Shown: positions 24,866 to 32,786, counted from the first letter of the stretch. The stretch is DNA of 41,977 bases from Burkholderiales bacterium (GCA_016191525.1 JACPOK010000022.1:1-41977), one strand, 5' to 3'. The notes: a model not told the origin generated them from the letters alone. Made by a program: numbers and translations.

Positions 24866-24903
24866 TTTCGGGGTGTTCCCTGCCCGGGCTTTCCCCGAAA
24901 TTG
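24863..24903 (+). promoter_or_regulatory. 11-bp inverted repeat in the leader of the Crp-like gene
   Basis: Perfect arms CAATTTCGGGG (24863-24873) and CCCCGAAATTG (24893-24903) are separated by 19 bp and end 14 bp before the regulator's ATG. The left arm overlaps the Crp-type dyad. It could be a second operator, or a hairpin in the mRNA leader that limits ribosome access. Confidence 0.5.
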
Positions 24904-24917
24904 GCGCCCTGAAGACA

Positions 24918-25643
24918 ATGCCCACCGACCTCACGCTCCACCAACGCCGCCGCAGCCCCACGGCCGCCGAGCTCGCGGGCATTCCGTGGCTGAAGCTGCT
25001 GGCGCCGCACGAACACGAGCGCACGGTGCCCGAACTGCAGGTGACCGACGCGCTGGCCGGCGACCTGGTCTGCCGCATCGGCCGGCCCGTGACCTACTGG
25101 TTCGGCGTGGTGGAAGGCCTGCTGAAGATGAGCACCGACAACGAGCAGGGCCAGACCATGACGTTTGCCGGCCTGCCGCCGGGCGGCTGGTTCGGAGAGG
25201 GCACGGCCCTGAAGCGCGAGACCTACCGCTACAACATCCAGGCGCTGCGCAAGAGCGTGGTGGCGGGCATCTCGGTGGACAGCTTCCACTGGCTGCTGGA
25301 CCACTCGATCGGCTTCAACCGCTTCGTGATGAACCAGCTCAACGAGCGGCTGGGCCAGTTCATCGCCGCGCGCGAGATCGACCGAATGAACAACCCCGAC
25401 ATCCGCGTCGCGCGCAGCCTGGCAGCGCTGTTCAACCCGGTGCTCTATCCCGGCGTCGGCGAGATGCTGCGCATCACCCAGCAGGAACTGGCCTACCTGG
25501 TGGGCCTGTCGCGCCAGCGGGTCAACGAGTCGCTGGCCGCGCTGGAGGCGCAGGGGACAATACGGGTGGAATACGGCGGCCTGCGTATCCTCAACCTCGC
25601 GGCCCTGCGTTCCAGCATTTTTGGAAATAAAAATGGCCGCTAA
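24918..25643 (+). CDS. Crp/Fnr-family transcriptional regulator
   Basis: 241 residues from the ATG at 24918. The N-terminal cyclic-nucleotide-binding-like jelly roll (about residues 35-125) includes GDLVCRIGRPVTYWFGVVEGLLKM and PGGWFGEGTAL. There is no FNR-type cysteine cluster and the cAMP-contact residues of CRP are not recognisable, so the effector is unknown. A long dimerisation helix (about 125-155) is followed by a C-terminal winged helix (about 165-230): ITQQELAYLVGLSRQRVNESLAALEAQGTIRVEYGGLRIL, with recognition helix SRQRVNESL. It is divergent from the solute-binding-protein gene, and two nearly identical dyads at the cluster's promoters are its likely sites. The final codons (NKNGR) lie inside a short dispersed-type repeat that supplies the stop codon. 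Confidence 0.9.
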   Translation: MPTDLTLHQRRRSPTAAELAGIPWLKLLAPHEHERTVPELQVTDALAGDLVCRIGRPVTYWFGVVEGLLKMSTDNEQGQTMTFAGLPPGGWFGEGTALKRETYRYNIQALRKSVVAGISVDSFHWLLDHSIGFNRFVMNQLNERLGQFIAAREIDRMNNPDIRVARSLAALFNPVLYPGVGEMLRITQQELAYLVGLSRQRVNESLAALEAQGTIRVEYGGLRILNLAALRSSIFGNKNGR

Positions 25644-25684
25644 GGCGCACCAGCTGCGCTTGAGCAGCTATCAATTCAGTAGCA
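25628..25684 (+). repeat. Short double-hairpin intergenic repeat of Comamonadaceae type
   Basis: Two small hairpins in tandem: GCGCA-N5-TGCGC (25645-25659) and GCTA-N9-TAGC (25667-25683), introduced by AAAATGGCCGCTAA. The overall pattern (AAAATGGC ... GCGCTTGAGCAGCTATCAA ... TAGCA) resembles a repeat I remember as frequent between genes in Comamonadaceae genomes; copy number could not be checked here. It covers the 3' end of the Crp-like gene and the gap to the pseudouridine synthase gene. Confidence 0.5.
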
Positions 25685-25693
25685 TCTCCTCTC

Positions 25694-26461
25694 ATGACTG
25701 ACGGCAAGACCACTTCGCGCCTGAACAAGCGCATGGCCGAACTCGGCCTGTGTTCCCGGCGCGAAGCCGACGACTGGATCAGCCGCGGCTGGGTCCGTGT
25801 GAACGGTGAGATCGCTCCCATGGGGCTGCAGGTGGCGCCCGACGCCCGCATCGAGGTCGACGGCAAGGCACGCGGCCAGCAGCTGCAGCAAGTGACCATC
25901 CTGCTGAATAAGCCCATGGGCTATGTCAGCGGCCAGGCCGAGGACGGGCACCAGCCGGCGGTAGTGCTGGTGCAAGCGCGCAACCACTGGAACGGCGACG
26001 CCACGCGGGTGCAGTTCGCGCCGTCGCAGCTGCGCGGGCTGGCTCCGGCGGGGCGGCTGGACATCGATTCCATCGGCCTCTTGGTGCTGACGCAGGACGG
26101 CCGCGTCGCGCGCCAGCTGATCGGCGAGGACTCGGCGATGGAAAAGGAATACCTGGTGCGCGTGACCTTCAATGAGGTCGCGGCCGACGTGCAAAAGGCG
26201 TTCCCCGCAACGCAGCTTGCGCGCCTGCGTCACGGCCTCAGCCTGGACGGCCAGCCGCTCAAGCCTGCGCAGGTGGATTGGCAGAACCCCGAGCAGCTGC
26301 GCTTCGTGCTGACCGAAGGCAAGAAGCGGCAGATCCGCCGCATGTGCGAGCAGGTGGGGCTGAAGGTGGTGGGCCTGAAGCGCATCCGCATCGGGCGCGT
26401 GGTGCTGGGCAGCCTGCCTGTCGGACAATGGCGTTATCTCGGAAACCAGGAGCGCTTCTAG
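25694..26461 (+). CDS. 23S rRNA pseudouridine synthase, RluB/RluF type
   Basis: 255 residues. An N-terminal S4 RNA-binding domain (about 7-55: TSRLNKRMAELGLCSRREADDWISRGWVRVNGE) is followed by a RsuA/RluB/E/F-type catalytic domain. The motif AGRLDIDSIGLLVLTQDG carries the catalytic aspartate (D123), and later EKEYLVRV and LTEGKKRQIRRMCEQVGLKVVGLKRIRIGRVVLG are typical. It isomerises a uridine in rRNA; RluF (U2604) or RluB (U2605) specificity cannot be separated by eye, and the central insert (GHQPAVVLVQARNHWNGD) somewhat favours RluF-like. Start at the ATG with weak upstream AG-rich bases. It is followed after 16 bp by an unrelated solute-binding-protein gene on the same strand. Confidence 0.88.
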   Translation: MTDGKTTSRLNKRMAELGLCSRREADDWISRGWVRVNGEIAPMGLQVAPDARIEVDGKARGQQLQQVTILLNKPMGYVSGQAEDGHQPAVVLVQARNHWNGDATRVQFAPSQLRGLAPAGRLDIDSIGLLVLTQDGRVARQLIGEDSAMEKEYLVRVTFNEVAADVQKAFPATQLARLRHGLSLDGQPLKPAQVDWQNPEQLRFVLTEGKKRQIRRMCEQVGLKVVGLKRIRIGRVVLGSLPVGQWRYLGNQERF

Positions 26462-26477
26462 CGGAGCGAGAGCATTC

Positions 26478-27494
26478 ATGAAAAATTTTTCCATGCTGTT
26501 CGCCGCTGCGGCGCTGTCGGTGGGCGCTGTGCACGCGCAGGGCACCGTGAACGCCATCTGCAGCACCGACCAGGCCTGGTGCGAGATCGCCGCCCAGGAC
26601 TTCACGCGCGCCACCGGCATCCGCGTGGCGCAGTCCCACAAGGCGACGGGCGAGGCCGCCGCACAGCTGCGTGCCGAAGCGGCCAACCCCAAGACCGATA
26701 TCTGGTGGGGCGGCACCGGCGACCCATTCATCCAGGCGGCCGAGCAGGGCCTGATCGAGCCCTACCGCCCCGCCTACCTGGACGACCTGCACGGCTGGAG
26801 CGTGCGGCAGTACGCCATGACCCAGAACATGGTGGGCGGCTTCTACACCAGCGCCATGGGCTTCGGCTTCAACACCGAGGTGCTGAAAAAGAAGAAACTG
26901 CCCGAGCCGAAGTGCTGGGCCGACCTGGTCAAGCCCGAGTACAAGGGCGAAATCGAGATCTCACACCCGGCCACGAGCGGCACCGCCTATACGGTGATCG
27001 CCGGGCTGGTGCAGATGATGGGCGAGGACCAGGCCTTCGATTACCTGAAGAAGCTTCACAAGAACGTGAGCAACTACACGCGCAGCGGCCAGGCCCAGGC
27101 GCCCAACGTGGCCAAGGGCGAAGTGGGCATTGGCGTGAGCTTCATCTTCGGTTTCGAAAAATGGCGCCTGCAGAAATACCCCGTCAAGACGGTGGCGCCC
27201 TGCGAGGGCACGCCCTACGAGGTGGGCGGTATTTCGCTCATCAAGGGCGCCCGCAACATGGCCAGCGCCAGGCGCTATTACGACTTCCTCATGAGCCCGG
27301 CCGGGCAGGGCGCAGGCGCGCGCGGCGAAAGCTTCCAGTTCCCCGCCAACAAGACGTTCAAGCTGGACCCGCGCATCCCGTCCATGGATGGCGTGCGCCT
27401 GATGAAGTACGACTTCGAGAAATACGGCAAGGCGGCCGAGCGCAGGCGCCTGCTGGACCGCTGGACGCGCGAAGTCGAGTCCCTGCCGCGCTAG
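26478..27494 (+). CDS. Periplasmic solute-binding protein, family 1/Fbp-like (iron- or phosphonate-type)
   Basis: 338 residues. Signal peptide MKNFSMLFAAAALSVGAVHAQ. The mature protein reads like the extracellular solute-binding family of iron(III)/putrescine/2-aminoethylphosphonate ABC importers: VNAICSTDQAWCEIAAQDFTRATGIRV, NPKTDIWWGGTGDPFIQAAEQGLIEPY, YKGEIEISHPATSGTAYTVIAGLVQMMGED and KGEVGIGVSFIFGFEKW. Metal ligands are not identifiable, so an iron role is uncertain. No permease or ATPase gene is next to it, so its partners must lie elsewhere. Its stop codon shares the palindrome CTAG with the stop of the convergent pilus gene. Confidence 0.85.
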   Translation: MKNFSMLFAAAALSVGAVHAQGTVNAICSTDQAWCEIAAQDFTRATGIRVAQSHKATGEAAAQLRAEAANPKTDIWWGGTGDPFIQAAEQGLIEPYRPAYLDDLHGWSVRQYAMTQNMVGGFYTSAMGFGFNTEVLKKKKLPEPKCWADLVKPEYKGEIEISHPATSGTAYTVIAGLVQMMGEDQAFDYLKKLHKNVSNYTRSGQAQAPNVAKGEVGIGVSFIFGFEKWRLQKYPVKTVAPCEGTPYEVGGISLIKGARNMASARRYYDFLMSPAGQGAGARGESFQFPANKTFKLDPRIPSMDGVRLMKYDFEKYGKAAERRRLLDRWTREVESLPR

Positions 27495-28345
27495 TAACCC
27501 ACCGTCACCGTGTGCGGGTTGGACGCCGTGCAGGATGAGCCTGTGCACACGCCGGACTGGCCGGCCGCCATGGTGCCGCTGATGGTGTAGGTTTGCGCCG
27601 CGCCCGTTCCTGCGGCGTTCGATGCGCTGAGGCCCAGCGCGTAGTCCAGGCCCACGACGGTGCCGCTGGGGCTGTCCAGCGACAGGGTGTAGGGCATCAG
27701 CGTGGTGCAGGTCACGCGGAAGGTGGTGTTGGCCGCCGACGCGCTGCCGAACGCTGTGTAGTTGAACACCACATTGCCCGGCGGTGTGGTCAGCGAGCAG
27801 GCGGACGGGGCGTAGATGCGCGCCGCCGCCGTGCCGGTGTCGCGCACGGTGGTGCCCGTGGTGCGCAGCGACAGCGTGATGGTGTCGTCATACTGGCCGG
27901 CCGGCATGCCGGTCTGTGTGGTGTTCACGCAGCCCCAGAAAGCCGTGTCCTTGCTGCGGGCGGTGAAGTCGGTGCTGGAACTCCAGGTGATGGTGTCGGC
28001 AATGCGGGCCGCCCCGCCCGATGCGAAGGAGGTGGTGCAGCCGCTGTTGGCAAAGGTGTCGTAGCTCACGTGGTAGTTCGTGCCGCTGATCGTTTCGCGG
28101 GCGCGGTTGCCGCCGCTGTTGTACAGGCCGTTGTCCGCCGCCACCGTGTAGTCGATGAAGGTCGGGTCGCCCGAAGCCGTTCGGGTGCAGGTAACCGTGA
28201 AGTAGGTCTGGGTGGACATCCTGGTGCCCGCGATGTAATTCATGGTGAAGCCCGGGGACGTCACGCTGGTGCATGACACCGCCGCCTGCGCCGACACCGC
28301 GCCGAGCGCCAATGCCGCAGCAACCACAACCGGCTTGAGTTTCAT
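27491..28345 (-). CDS. Two-domain spore-coat-U pilus protein, probable tip adhesin (CsuE-like)
   Basis: 284 residues from the ATG at 28345, which overlaps the usher stop (ATGA) and has AAGGA upstream. Signal peptide MKLKPVVVAAALALGAVSAQA, then two tandem SCPU/archaic-pilin domains, about residues 22-175 (SCTSVTSPGFTMNYIAG ... GQYDDTITLSLRTTGT) and 185-284 (CSLTTPPGNVVFNYTAFG ... PHTVTVGY). Each domain has paired cysteines, and the protein ends in the usual aromatic-terminated strand. In archaic chaperone-usher pili such as Csu, the last gene encodes a two-domain tip adhesin of this architecture, so the same role is inferred here. Exported through Sec, folded by the chaperone encoded upstream and assembled by the usher. 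Confidence 0.85.
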   Translation of the reverse strand: MKLKPVVVAAALALGAVSAQAAVSCTSVTSPGFTMNYIAGTRMSTQTYFTVTCTRTASGDPTFIDYTVAADNGLYNSGGNRARETISGTNYHVSYDTFANSGCTTSFASGGAARIADTITWSSSTDFTARSKDTAFWGCVNTTQTGMPAGQYDDTITLSLRTTGTTVRDTGTAAARIYAPSACSLTTPPGNVVFNYTAFGSASAANTTFRVTCTTLMPYTLSLDSPSGTVVGLDYALGLSASNAAGTGAAQTYTISGTMAAGQSGVCTGSSCTASNPHTVTVGY

Positions 28346-30702
28346 CGCTTGATTCCTTTGCACAGCACGGGCCCGACCCGCGCGATTTCGTCATTGGCCG
28401 CCGGCGGCAGGTTGACCTCGAACACGCATTCCTGGCCGTTCCAGCGCAGCGCGACCTTGTTGGCCGGCTGCAGCCCGGTGACAAAGGCCTCGCCGCGCCG
28501 GGCCACATAAAACTCCTGCTTGTCGCCCACGATCTGCGCCAGCGCGCCGGCCGGCGCCACGTCGCCGTCGTCCAGCTGGATCTTCACCAGCGCCGCGCGG
28601 CCGCTGCGCACCGGGAAGTCCACTTTCACGGCGCTGCGCCACGACGGCACCACGATCTGCTCTATGTTGTCGATCTCCGCGCTCACCGGCAGTTCCTTCG
28701 GGTCGACCCGGACCGAGTTGTTCTGGTAGGGCACAAGCTGCGGCAGCAGCGCGATGCCCCGGGCATTGGTGCGGGCCATGATGTTGCTGCCCAGGCCGAT
28801 GCCGACGCCGGCGAAATCCTTGATCTCCGCCACCGCGAAGCTCTGGTCCACCCGGCGCGTCGCGAAGAAGCGGCCGTCAGCCGCCACCAGCCCGCCGCTG
28901 GCGCCGGTGCGGATCGAGGTCTGGTCTGGCGAGGCGCTGATGTCGCCGTAGGCGCGGCCGTAACGGCCCAGGTAGTAGACGCCGCCTTCCGCGTGGGCCT
29001 GGCTTTGCAGGCTGCCCGCCAGCGCGCGCCAGCCCAGGCCGTTTTCGGCCGCCGGCGTCTGCGACGCGGTGGCGTAGTAATCCTGCAGCTTGCCGTGACC
29101 GCCGACGTTGGTGCTGACCTGCAGGTTGTTGTCCAGAGGCACGCTCAGCGTCACCGCGAACGAAGCGCCGTTGGCGTCGCCCAGCACGCGGCTCAGGCTC
29201 ACGTTGAGGTTGCTCTTCTTGCCCACGGTCAGGCCGTAGTTGGCGGAAATGGTGGTGATGCGCGCTTCGTCATAGCGGTTGATGCTGGCGAAGCCCAGGC
29301 CGAAGGTGCCCCAGTTCTCGGTGCTGTAGCTGAAGTTGCCCGCCGCCTGGAAGCGCACGGGCAGGGTGCCGACGTCCTGTCCCAGGCTACGGAAGCCGCG
29401 CGAGGCGCCCTGCAGTTCCACCTGCAGCGTGCTGCGCAGCCAGTCGCGTTCCAGCCCGACGATCCAGTGCCGGCCCTGGCCCAGCGCGTTGTCCCGGCTG
29501 ACGGCGGCCGCCGCCTTGCCCAGCAAATCGAACGGCAGGGCGGCCGAGGCGCCCAGGCCCAGCACCTTCAGGTCGCGGCTGGCCTCGCCGCGGGCTTCCA
29601 CGGTGAGCTGCTCGTTCACGCCGTAGCGCCAGGTGCCGCTGGTGAAGCCTTCGCCGTAGTTGGCGTTCGTCAGGCCGATGTCGCGCCGCAGCCGGCCGGC
29701 CTCCACGCTCCAGTCCGCCAGGCCGCCGGCCAGCAGCTGCACGCTGGTGAAGAAGGGCTGGACGATCACCACTTCACGCCCCAGCAGGTCGCGCACCACC
29801 AGCCGTGCCTCGCCATTGCCGGTGAGCGCGGAGGTATTGTCGATGGCGAAGGGGCCGGTCGGCACATTGGATGTCTGGCGCAGCACGCCATTGACGTACA
29901 GCTCCACGGTGGACGGCGCGGCCGACACGCCGCGCAGCACCGGCAGCGGCTGGGTGATGAAGCCGGGCGTCAGCGCGTAATTGCTGCCGTACTGCACGCC
30001 GCCGAAATACACACTGCGGCCCCACATGCCCATGCGCGTTGCCGCGTCGCCCAGGCGCAGCGTGCGGTTGCGCTCCGGCTGGTCGCGCGTGAAAGTGGTT
30101 TCCAGCCGCAACCAGCCACTGGCCGCGTTGTCCTGCCCGCTGTGCGCCAGGTTGCGGCCCACGTGGCTGCTGGTCAGCACGCCCCAGTCATTGGATACGC
30201 CCAGCTCCGCCAGCAAGCCCAGGTCGGAGCTGCGAAGCCCGGTGCGCGGCTGGGTGGCGGCGTAGTTCAGGTCGTAGTTGACGAAGGCGCTGGGCAGCAC
30301 CTTGCTGGGCCTGGGCCGCTCACTCAGCTCGGTGGTGAGGCGCGTGGCCGCGAAGGCCTGCGGCGAAAACGTCAGTTCGATCGACTGGTTCGGGAAGTTG
30401 ATCCTGGAGCCGAAGCCCGGCACCGCTGACAGCGGCCAGTATTCGCCGCCGCGCACGGTGACAGGCTGGATGTTGGGGCGGACCTGCACGCGCCATTCTT
30501 CCAGCGCCTCACGCGGCGCATAGAGGACGCCCATGCGCTCGAAGAAGGGCCAGGTGCCCCCCTTCGCACCATTGATGGTCACGTCCAGCGGAATGAAGCG
30601 CTCCACCGGCGGGCTGGCCAGCGGCGGCTCGCTCTTGGACTGTCCCAGTGCCGAAGCGGCAGCGATAGCCAGGGCAAGGGCAAGCGGGTATTGCCATGCC
30701 AT
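28342..30702 (-). CDS. Archaic-type pilus outer-membrane usher
   Basis: 786 residues with signal peptide (MAWQYPLALALAIAAASALGQ). The usher layout is clear: N-terminal chaperone-binding domain, a 24-strand-type barrel with a plug region (GVQYGSNYALTPGFITQPLPVLRGVSAAPSTVELYVNGVLRQTSNVPTGPFAIDN), and C-terminal domains (YQNNSVRVDPKELPVSAEID, then PVRSGRAALVKIQLDDG). Two cysteines near the C-terminus (NGQECVFEV and GPVLCKGIKR) probably form a disulfide. It assembles subunits across the outer membrane. It begins 5 bp after the chaperone stop and overlaps the tip-adhesin start by 4 bp, fitting one pilus transcript. Confidence 0.93.
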   Translation of the reverse strand: MAWQYPLALALAIAAASALGQSKSEPPLASPPVERFIPLDVTINGAKGGTWPFFERMGVLYAPREALEEWRVQVRPNIQPVTVRGGEYWPLSAVPGFGSRINFPNQSIELTFSPQAFAATRLTTELSERPRPSKVLPSAFVNYDLNYAATQPRTGLRSSDLGLLAELGVSNDWGVLTSSHVGRNLAHSGQDNAASGWLRLETTFTRDQPERNRTLRLGDAATRMGMWGRSVYFGGVQYGSNYALTPGFITQPLPVLRGVSAAPSTVELYVNGVLRQTSNVPTGPFAIDNTSALTGNGEARLVVRDLLGREVVIVQPFFTSVQLLAGGLADWSVEAGRLRRDIGLTNANYGEGFTSGTWRYGVNEQLTVEARGEASRDLKVLGLGASAALPFDLLGKAAAAVSRDNALGQGRHWIVGLERDWLRSTLQVELQGASRGFRSLGQDVGTLPVRFQAAGNFSYSTENWGTFGLGFASINRYDEARITTISANYGLTVGKKSNLNVSLSRVLGDANGASFAVTLSVPLDNNLQVSTNVGGHGKLQDYYATASQTPAAENGLGWRALAGSLQSQAHAEGGVYYLGRYGRAYGDISASPDQTSIRTGASGGLVAADGRFFATRRVDQSFAVAEIKDFAGVGIGLGSNIMARTNARGIALLPQLVPYQNNSVRVDPKELPVSAEIDNIEQIVVPSWRSAVKVDFPVRSGRAALVKIQLDDGDVAPAGALAQIVGDKQEFYVARRGEAFVTGLQPANKVALRWNGQECVFEVNLPPAANDEIARVGPVLCKGIKR

Positions 30703-30707
30703 GCACG

Positions 30708-31436
30708 TTATTCGGGCAGCGCCGCGTCGAAGGTCTGCGTGGTGCCGTCATCCAGCGCCACCTGCAGCTTCGCCTTGCCGGCGGGAATCTTCGCGCCTTC
30801 GCGCTTGATCTCGAAGGTGCGCTTGATGTCCGGCAGGATGTAGCCGCCGGAGTCGCGGCTGGCGAGCTTGTCGCCGTTCTCGGCCACCAGCGTGAATTCA
30901 CGGGGCTGGGCATAGGCATTGCCGCGGTTTTCGCAGACGGCGTTCACCGTGTCGGGGGACACGCGCTGCGTCACGCATTGCAGCTGGCGTTTGGCGCCGG
31001 GCGGGGTGATGAAGACCGGCAGCGAAAACGCCAGCGCGATCTGCAGCTTCAGTTCCCTGGAGGCCGGGCGGGCTTCGGGAATCTCGCGCACGATCATGCG
31101 GTAGGTCAGCTGTTCGCCCACGGGCTGGGCCGACAGGCGCGCCAGCCGCACCACCTGGCGTGTCTTCGGGGCGAGCTTGAGGATGGGCGGCGACAGGATC
31201 ATGTCCTCGGTCAGCACCAGGTCGTCCTCGCCGCCCGGTTTCTGCTTCCAGGTGTACAGGTCGGCTTGCATGACCACCTCTTCGGTGCCCTCATTGGCCA
31301 CGGTGACCGCGATGGCGCGATCCTTGGCTTCCATGAAGATGCGAACCGGGGTGACGGAGAACTCCGCCGCCAGCGCCGCCGGGCCCAGGCCCATGGCCAG
31401 CGCGGCCAGTGCAGCCGCCTTGAGATAGTGATTCAT
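30708..31436 (-). CDS. Periplasmic pilus chaperone (archaic PapD-like)
   Basis: 242 residues with signal peptide MNHYLKAAALAALAMGLGPAALAA. Two Ig-like domains. The first contains FSVTPVRIFMEAKDRAIAVTVANEGTEEVVMQADLYTW and the G1 region ILKLAPKTRQVVRLARL. Then TYRMIVREIP, the classic chaperone strand, joins to the second domain (LQIALAFSLPVFITPPGA, then a region with two cysteines). It binds nascent pilin subunits in the periplasm by donor-strand complementation. Gene order (pilin, small protein, chaperone, usher, tip) matches the archaic Csu-type system. No obvious ribosome binding site precedes its ATG, so it may depend on coupling with the upstream gene 36 bp away. Confidence 0.92.
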   Translation of the reverse strand: MNHYLKAAALAALAMGLGPAALAAEFSVTPVRIFMEAKDRAIAVTVANEGTEEVVMQADLYTWKQKPGGEDDLVLTEDMILSPPILKLAPKTRQVVRLARLSAQPVGEQLTYRMIVREIPEARPASRELKLQIALAFSLPVFITPPGAKRQLQCVTQRVSPDTVNAVCENRGNAYAQPREFTLVAENGDKLASRDSGGYILPDIKRTFEIKREGAKIPAGKAKLQVALDDGTTQTFDAALPE

Positions 31437-31472
31437 GTCGATGCCGAAACGTCCAGGGACAGGCAGCTTACA

Positions 31473-32057
31473 TCACCAACTGACGGTCATCTCTAGGTAG
31501 TCGCGTCCGCCAAAGGTCACCATCCGCGAGGAGGCGACGGCGCCGAACACGCCGGAGATGCCCGGGTCGGCGACAGGCAAGGCGGGCCGGCCCGCAAGCT
31601 CGGCCGGCGCACGCCAGCCACCGGCGGCCAGCACCTGCTGCCATTCGGCGTTTGAGGAAATCACCTCCGCGAGGGGCTGCAGCGCCTCGGCCGTGACGGT
31701 GGGTACTGGCTGGGGAAGGGGCGTTGGCAACGGCGTGGAGACTGGGACTGGCCCCACAGTGACAGGCGAAGTCGGCGTCACCGGGACGACGGGGACGACC
31801 GGAATCACCGGCACCACCCCGCCCGTGCCGCCGCCGGTGGTGCAGTCGACCGAGCTGACGGAACCGGTGGTGCGGCAGACCGCGCCGATGCCCCCGGTGC
31901 CGCCGCCGCCCGAAGAGGGAACCCAGGGCACCTGGACGGTGACCTTGAACGACACCGCGGACTGGAAGGCCAGGCAGGCGCCGGATGCGGTTCCAAAAGC
32001 CAAGGCCATCCACAGTGCCTTGGCGGCGCCCGGGATGGCCGTGGAGGGGATCCGCAC
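31473..32057 (-). CDS. Proline/valine-rich pilus-operon protein, possible minor subunit
   Basis: 194 residues from a GTG at 32057; only 8 bp separate it from the pilin stop and no ribosome binding site is visible, so expression probably depends on coupling. A hydrophobic leader (ALWMALAFGTASGACLA) suggests export. Then comes a short beta segment (FKVTVQVPWVPSS), a Gly-rich stretch with two cysteines (AVCRTTGSVSSVDC), a low-complexity Pro/Val/Thr run (about residues 82-115) and a C-terminal part ending DYLEMTVSW, similar in pattern to the final strands of the pilins. I do not recognise the family. Position two in a chaperone-usher operon suggests a minor subunit or accessory protein; this is inference from context. 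Confidence 0.65.
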   Translation of the reverse strand: MRIPSTAIPGAAKALWMALAFGTASGACLAFQSAVSFKVTVQVPWVPSSGGGGTGGIGAVCRTTGSVSSVDCTTGGGTGGVVPVIPVVPVVPVTPTSPVTVGPVPVSTPLPTPLPQPVPTVTAEALQPLAEVISSNAEWQQVLAAGGWRAPAELAGRPALPVADPGISGVFGAVASSRMVTFGGRDYLEMTVSW

Positions 32058-32065
32058 TGGGGCTT

Positions 32066-32533
32066 TTAGTAGGTGATGGTCAGCGTGTGCACCACGGGGG
32101 CGGTGGAGGCCGAAGAGTCGCCCGCCTGGCCGGCAACCATGCCGCCGGTGATGGTGTAGCTGTACACGTCATAAGTGCCAACGGTGCCGGCTGCGCCCGA
32201 AGCGCCGGCCGTCTTGACCGCGGAGCCAATGCCCAGGGTATAGGCCAGGCCTGCGATGGTGCCGCTGGTGCCGCCCGCGCCCAGGCTGGCCGTGGGGCTG
32301 GATGCGTAGCCCTTGGTGCAGCGGAACGTGATGGCCGTGGTGGGAGCCGGGGTGGCGGCGGCGCCGAAGGCGGTGTAGGCGCCGAAGTTCACGTCGGAAG
32401 GAGCCGCGTTATTCGAGACGCACTGGGCCGTCAGCGTGGCGGTCACGTTGAACGACTGGGCGACAGTGGCTGCCTGGGTGGACATGCTGAGGGCGGTAAG
32501 GCCGAGGGCCGCAGCCAGAATAAGCTTTTTCAT
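32066..32533 (-). CDS. Spore-coat-U/Csu-type major pilin
   Basis: 155 residues from the ATG at 32533, which has a near-perfect AAAGGAG. Signal peptide MKKLILAAALGLTALSMSTQA, then one SCPU domain: SFNVTATLTAQCVSNNAAPSDVNFGAYTAF ... ITFRCTKGY ... YTLGIGSAV ... YSYTITGGMVAGQAG ... VVHTLTITY. Two cysteines pair the sandwich. Size and pattern match the CsuA/B-type major subunit of archaic pili. As the first gene with the best ribosome binding site it is likely the most abundant product. The 317-bp AT-rich region upstream contains the operon promoter. Confidence 0.9.
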   Translation of the reverse strand: MKKLILAAALGLTALSMSTQAATVAQSFNVTATLTAQCVSNNAAPSDVNFGAYTAFGAAATPAPTTAITFRCTKGYASSPTASLGAGGTSGTIAGLAYTLGIGSAVKTAGASGAAGTVGTYDVYSYTITGGMVAGQAGDSSASTAPVVHTLTITY

Positions 32534-32544
32534 TTGAGCTCCTT

Positions 32545-32576
32545 TAAGAAAATCCCAACGACGTACTAAGAAAATC
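32545..32576 (-). promoter_or_regulatory. 22-bp-period direct repeat in the pilus-operon leader
   Basis: GATTTTCTTA occurs twice on the minus strand (32576-32567 and 32554-32545), exactly 22 bp (two helical turns) apart. The copy nearer the gene runs directly into the ribosome binding site of the pilin gene. It is downstream of the predicted promoter, so it could act on the mRNA or as a repressor site. Confidence 0.4.
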
Positions 32577-32593
32577 ACCTAGCGATGGGATGA

Positions 32594-32622
32594 ACTTTAG
32601 GGGTGCTTGTAACGAATTGCAA
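32594..32622 (-). promoter_or_regulatory. Candidate sigma70 promoter of the pilus operon
   Basis: Minus-strand TTGCAA (32622-32617), a 17-bp spacer, and TAAAGT (32599-32594), leaving a leader of about 55-60 nt before the pilin ATG. Each hexamer matches four of six consensus bases. It lies in the AT-rich part of the gap. Confidence 0.45.
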
Positions 32623-32786
32623 TACTCAGAATGTAACAAAATCAATGACATACGCAGGTTTTTTGAAAGTCCGTGCATTTTTACACATCTAGTTACATTC
32701 AGACGCTCAGGTTGCAGTCAGTGACAACAAGGCCGGTTTTATTCCCGCATTTGGAACGGTACTCCGCGGCCGAACGCCCGCTTTTA

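Noticed and set aside
24149..25630. 493-codon plus-strand open frame overlapping the binding-protein and Crp-like genes
   Set aside because: It crosses a promoter region and reads an off-frame of the Crp-like gene; no domain found.
28993..30429. 478-codon plus-strand open frame opposite the usher gene
   Set aside because: Antisense to a clear usher; Gln/Ala/His-rich with no domain.
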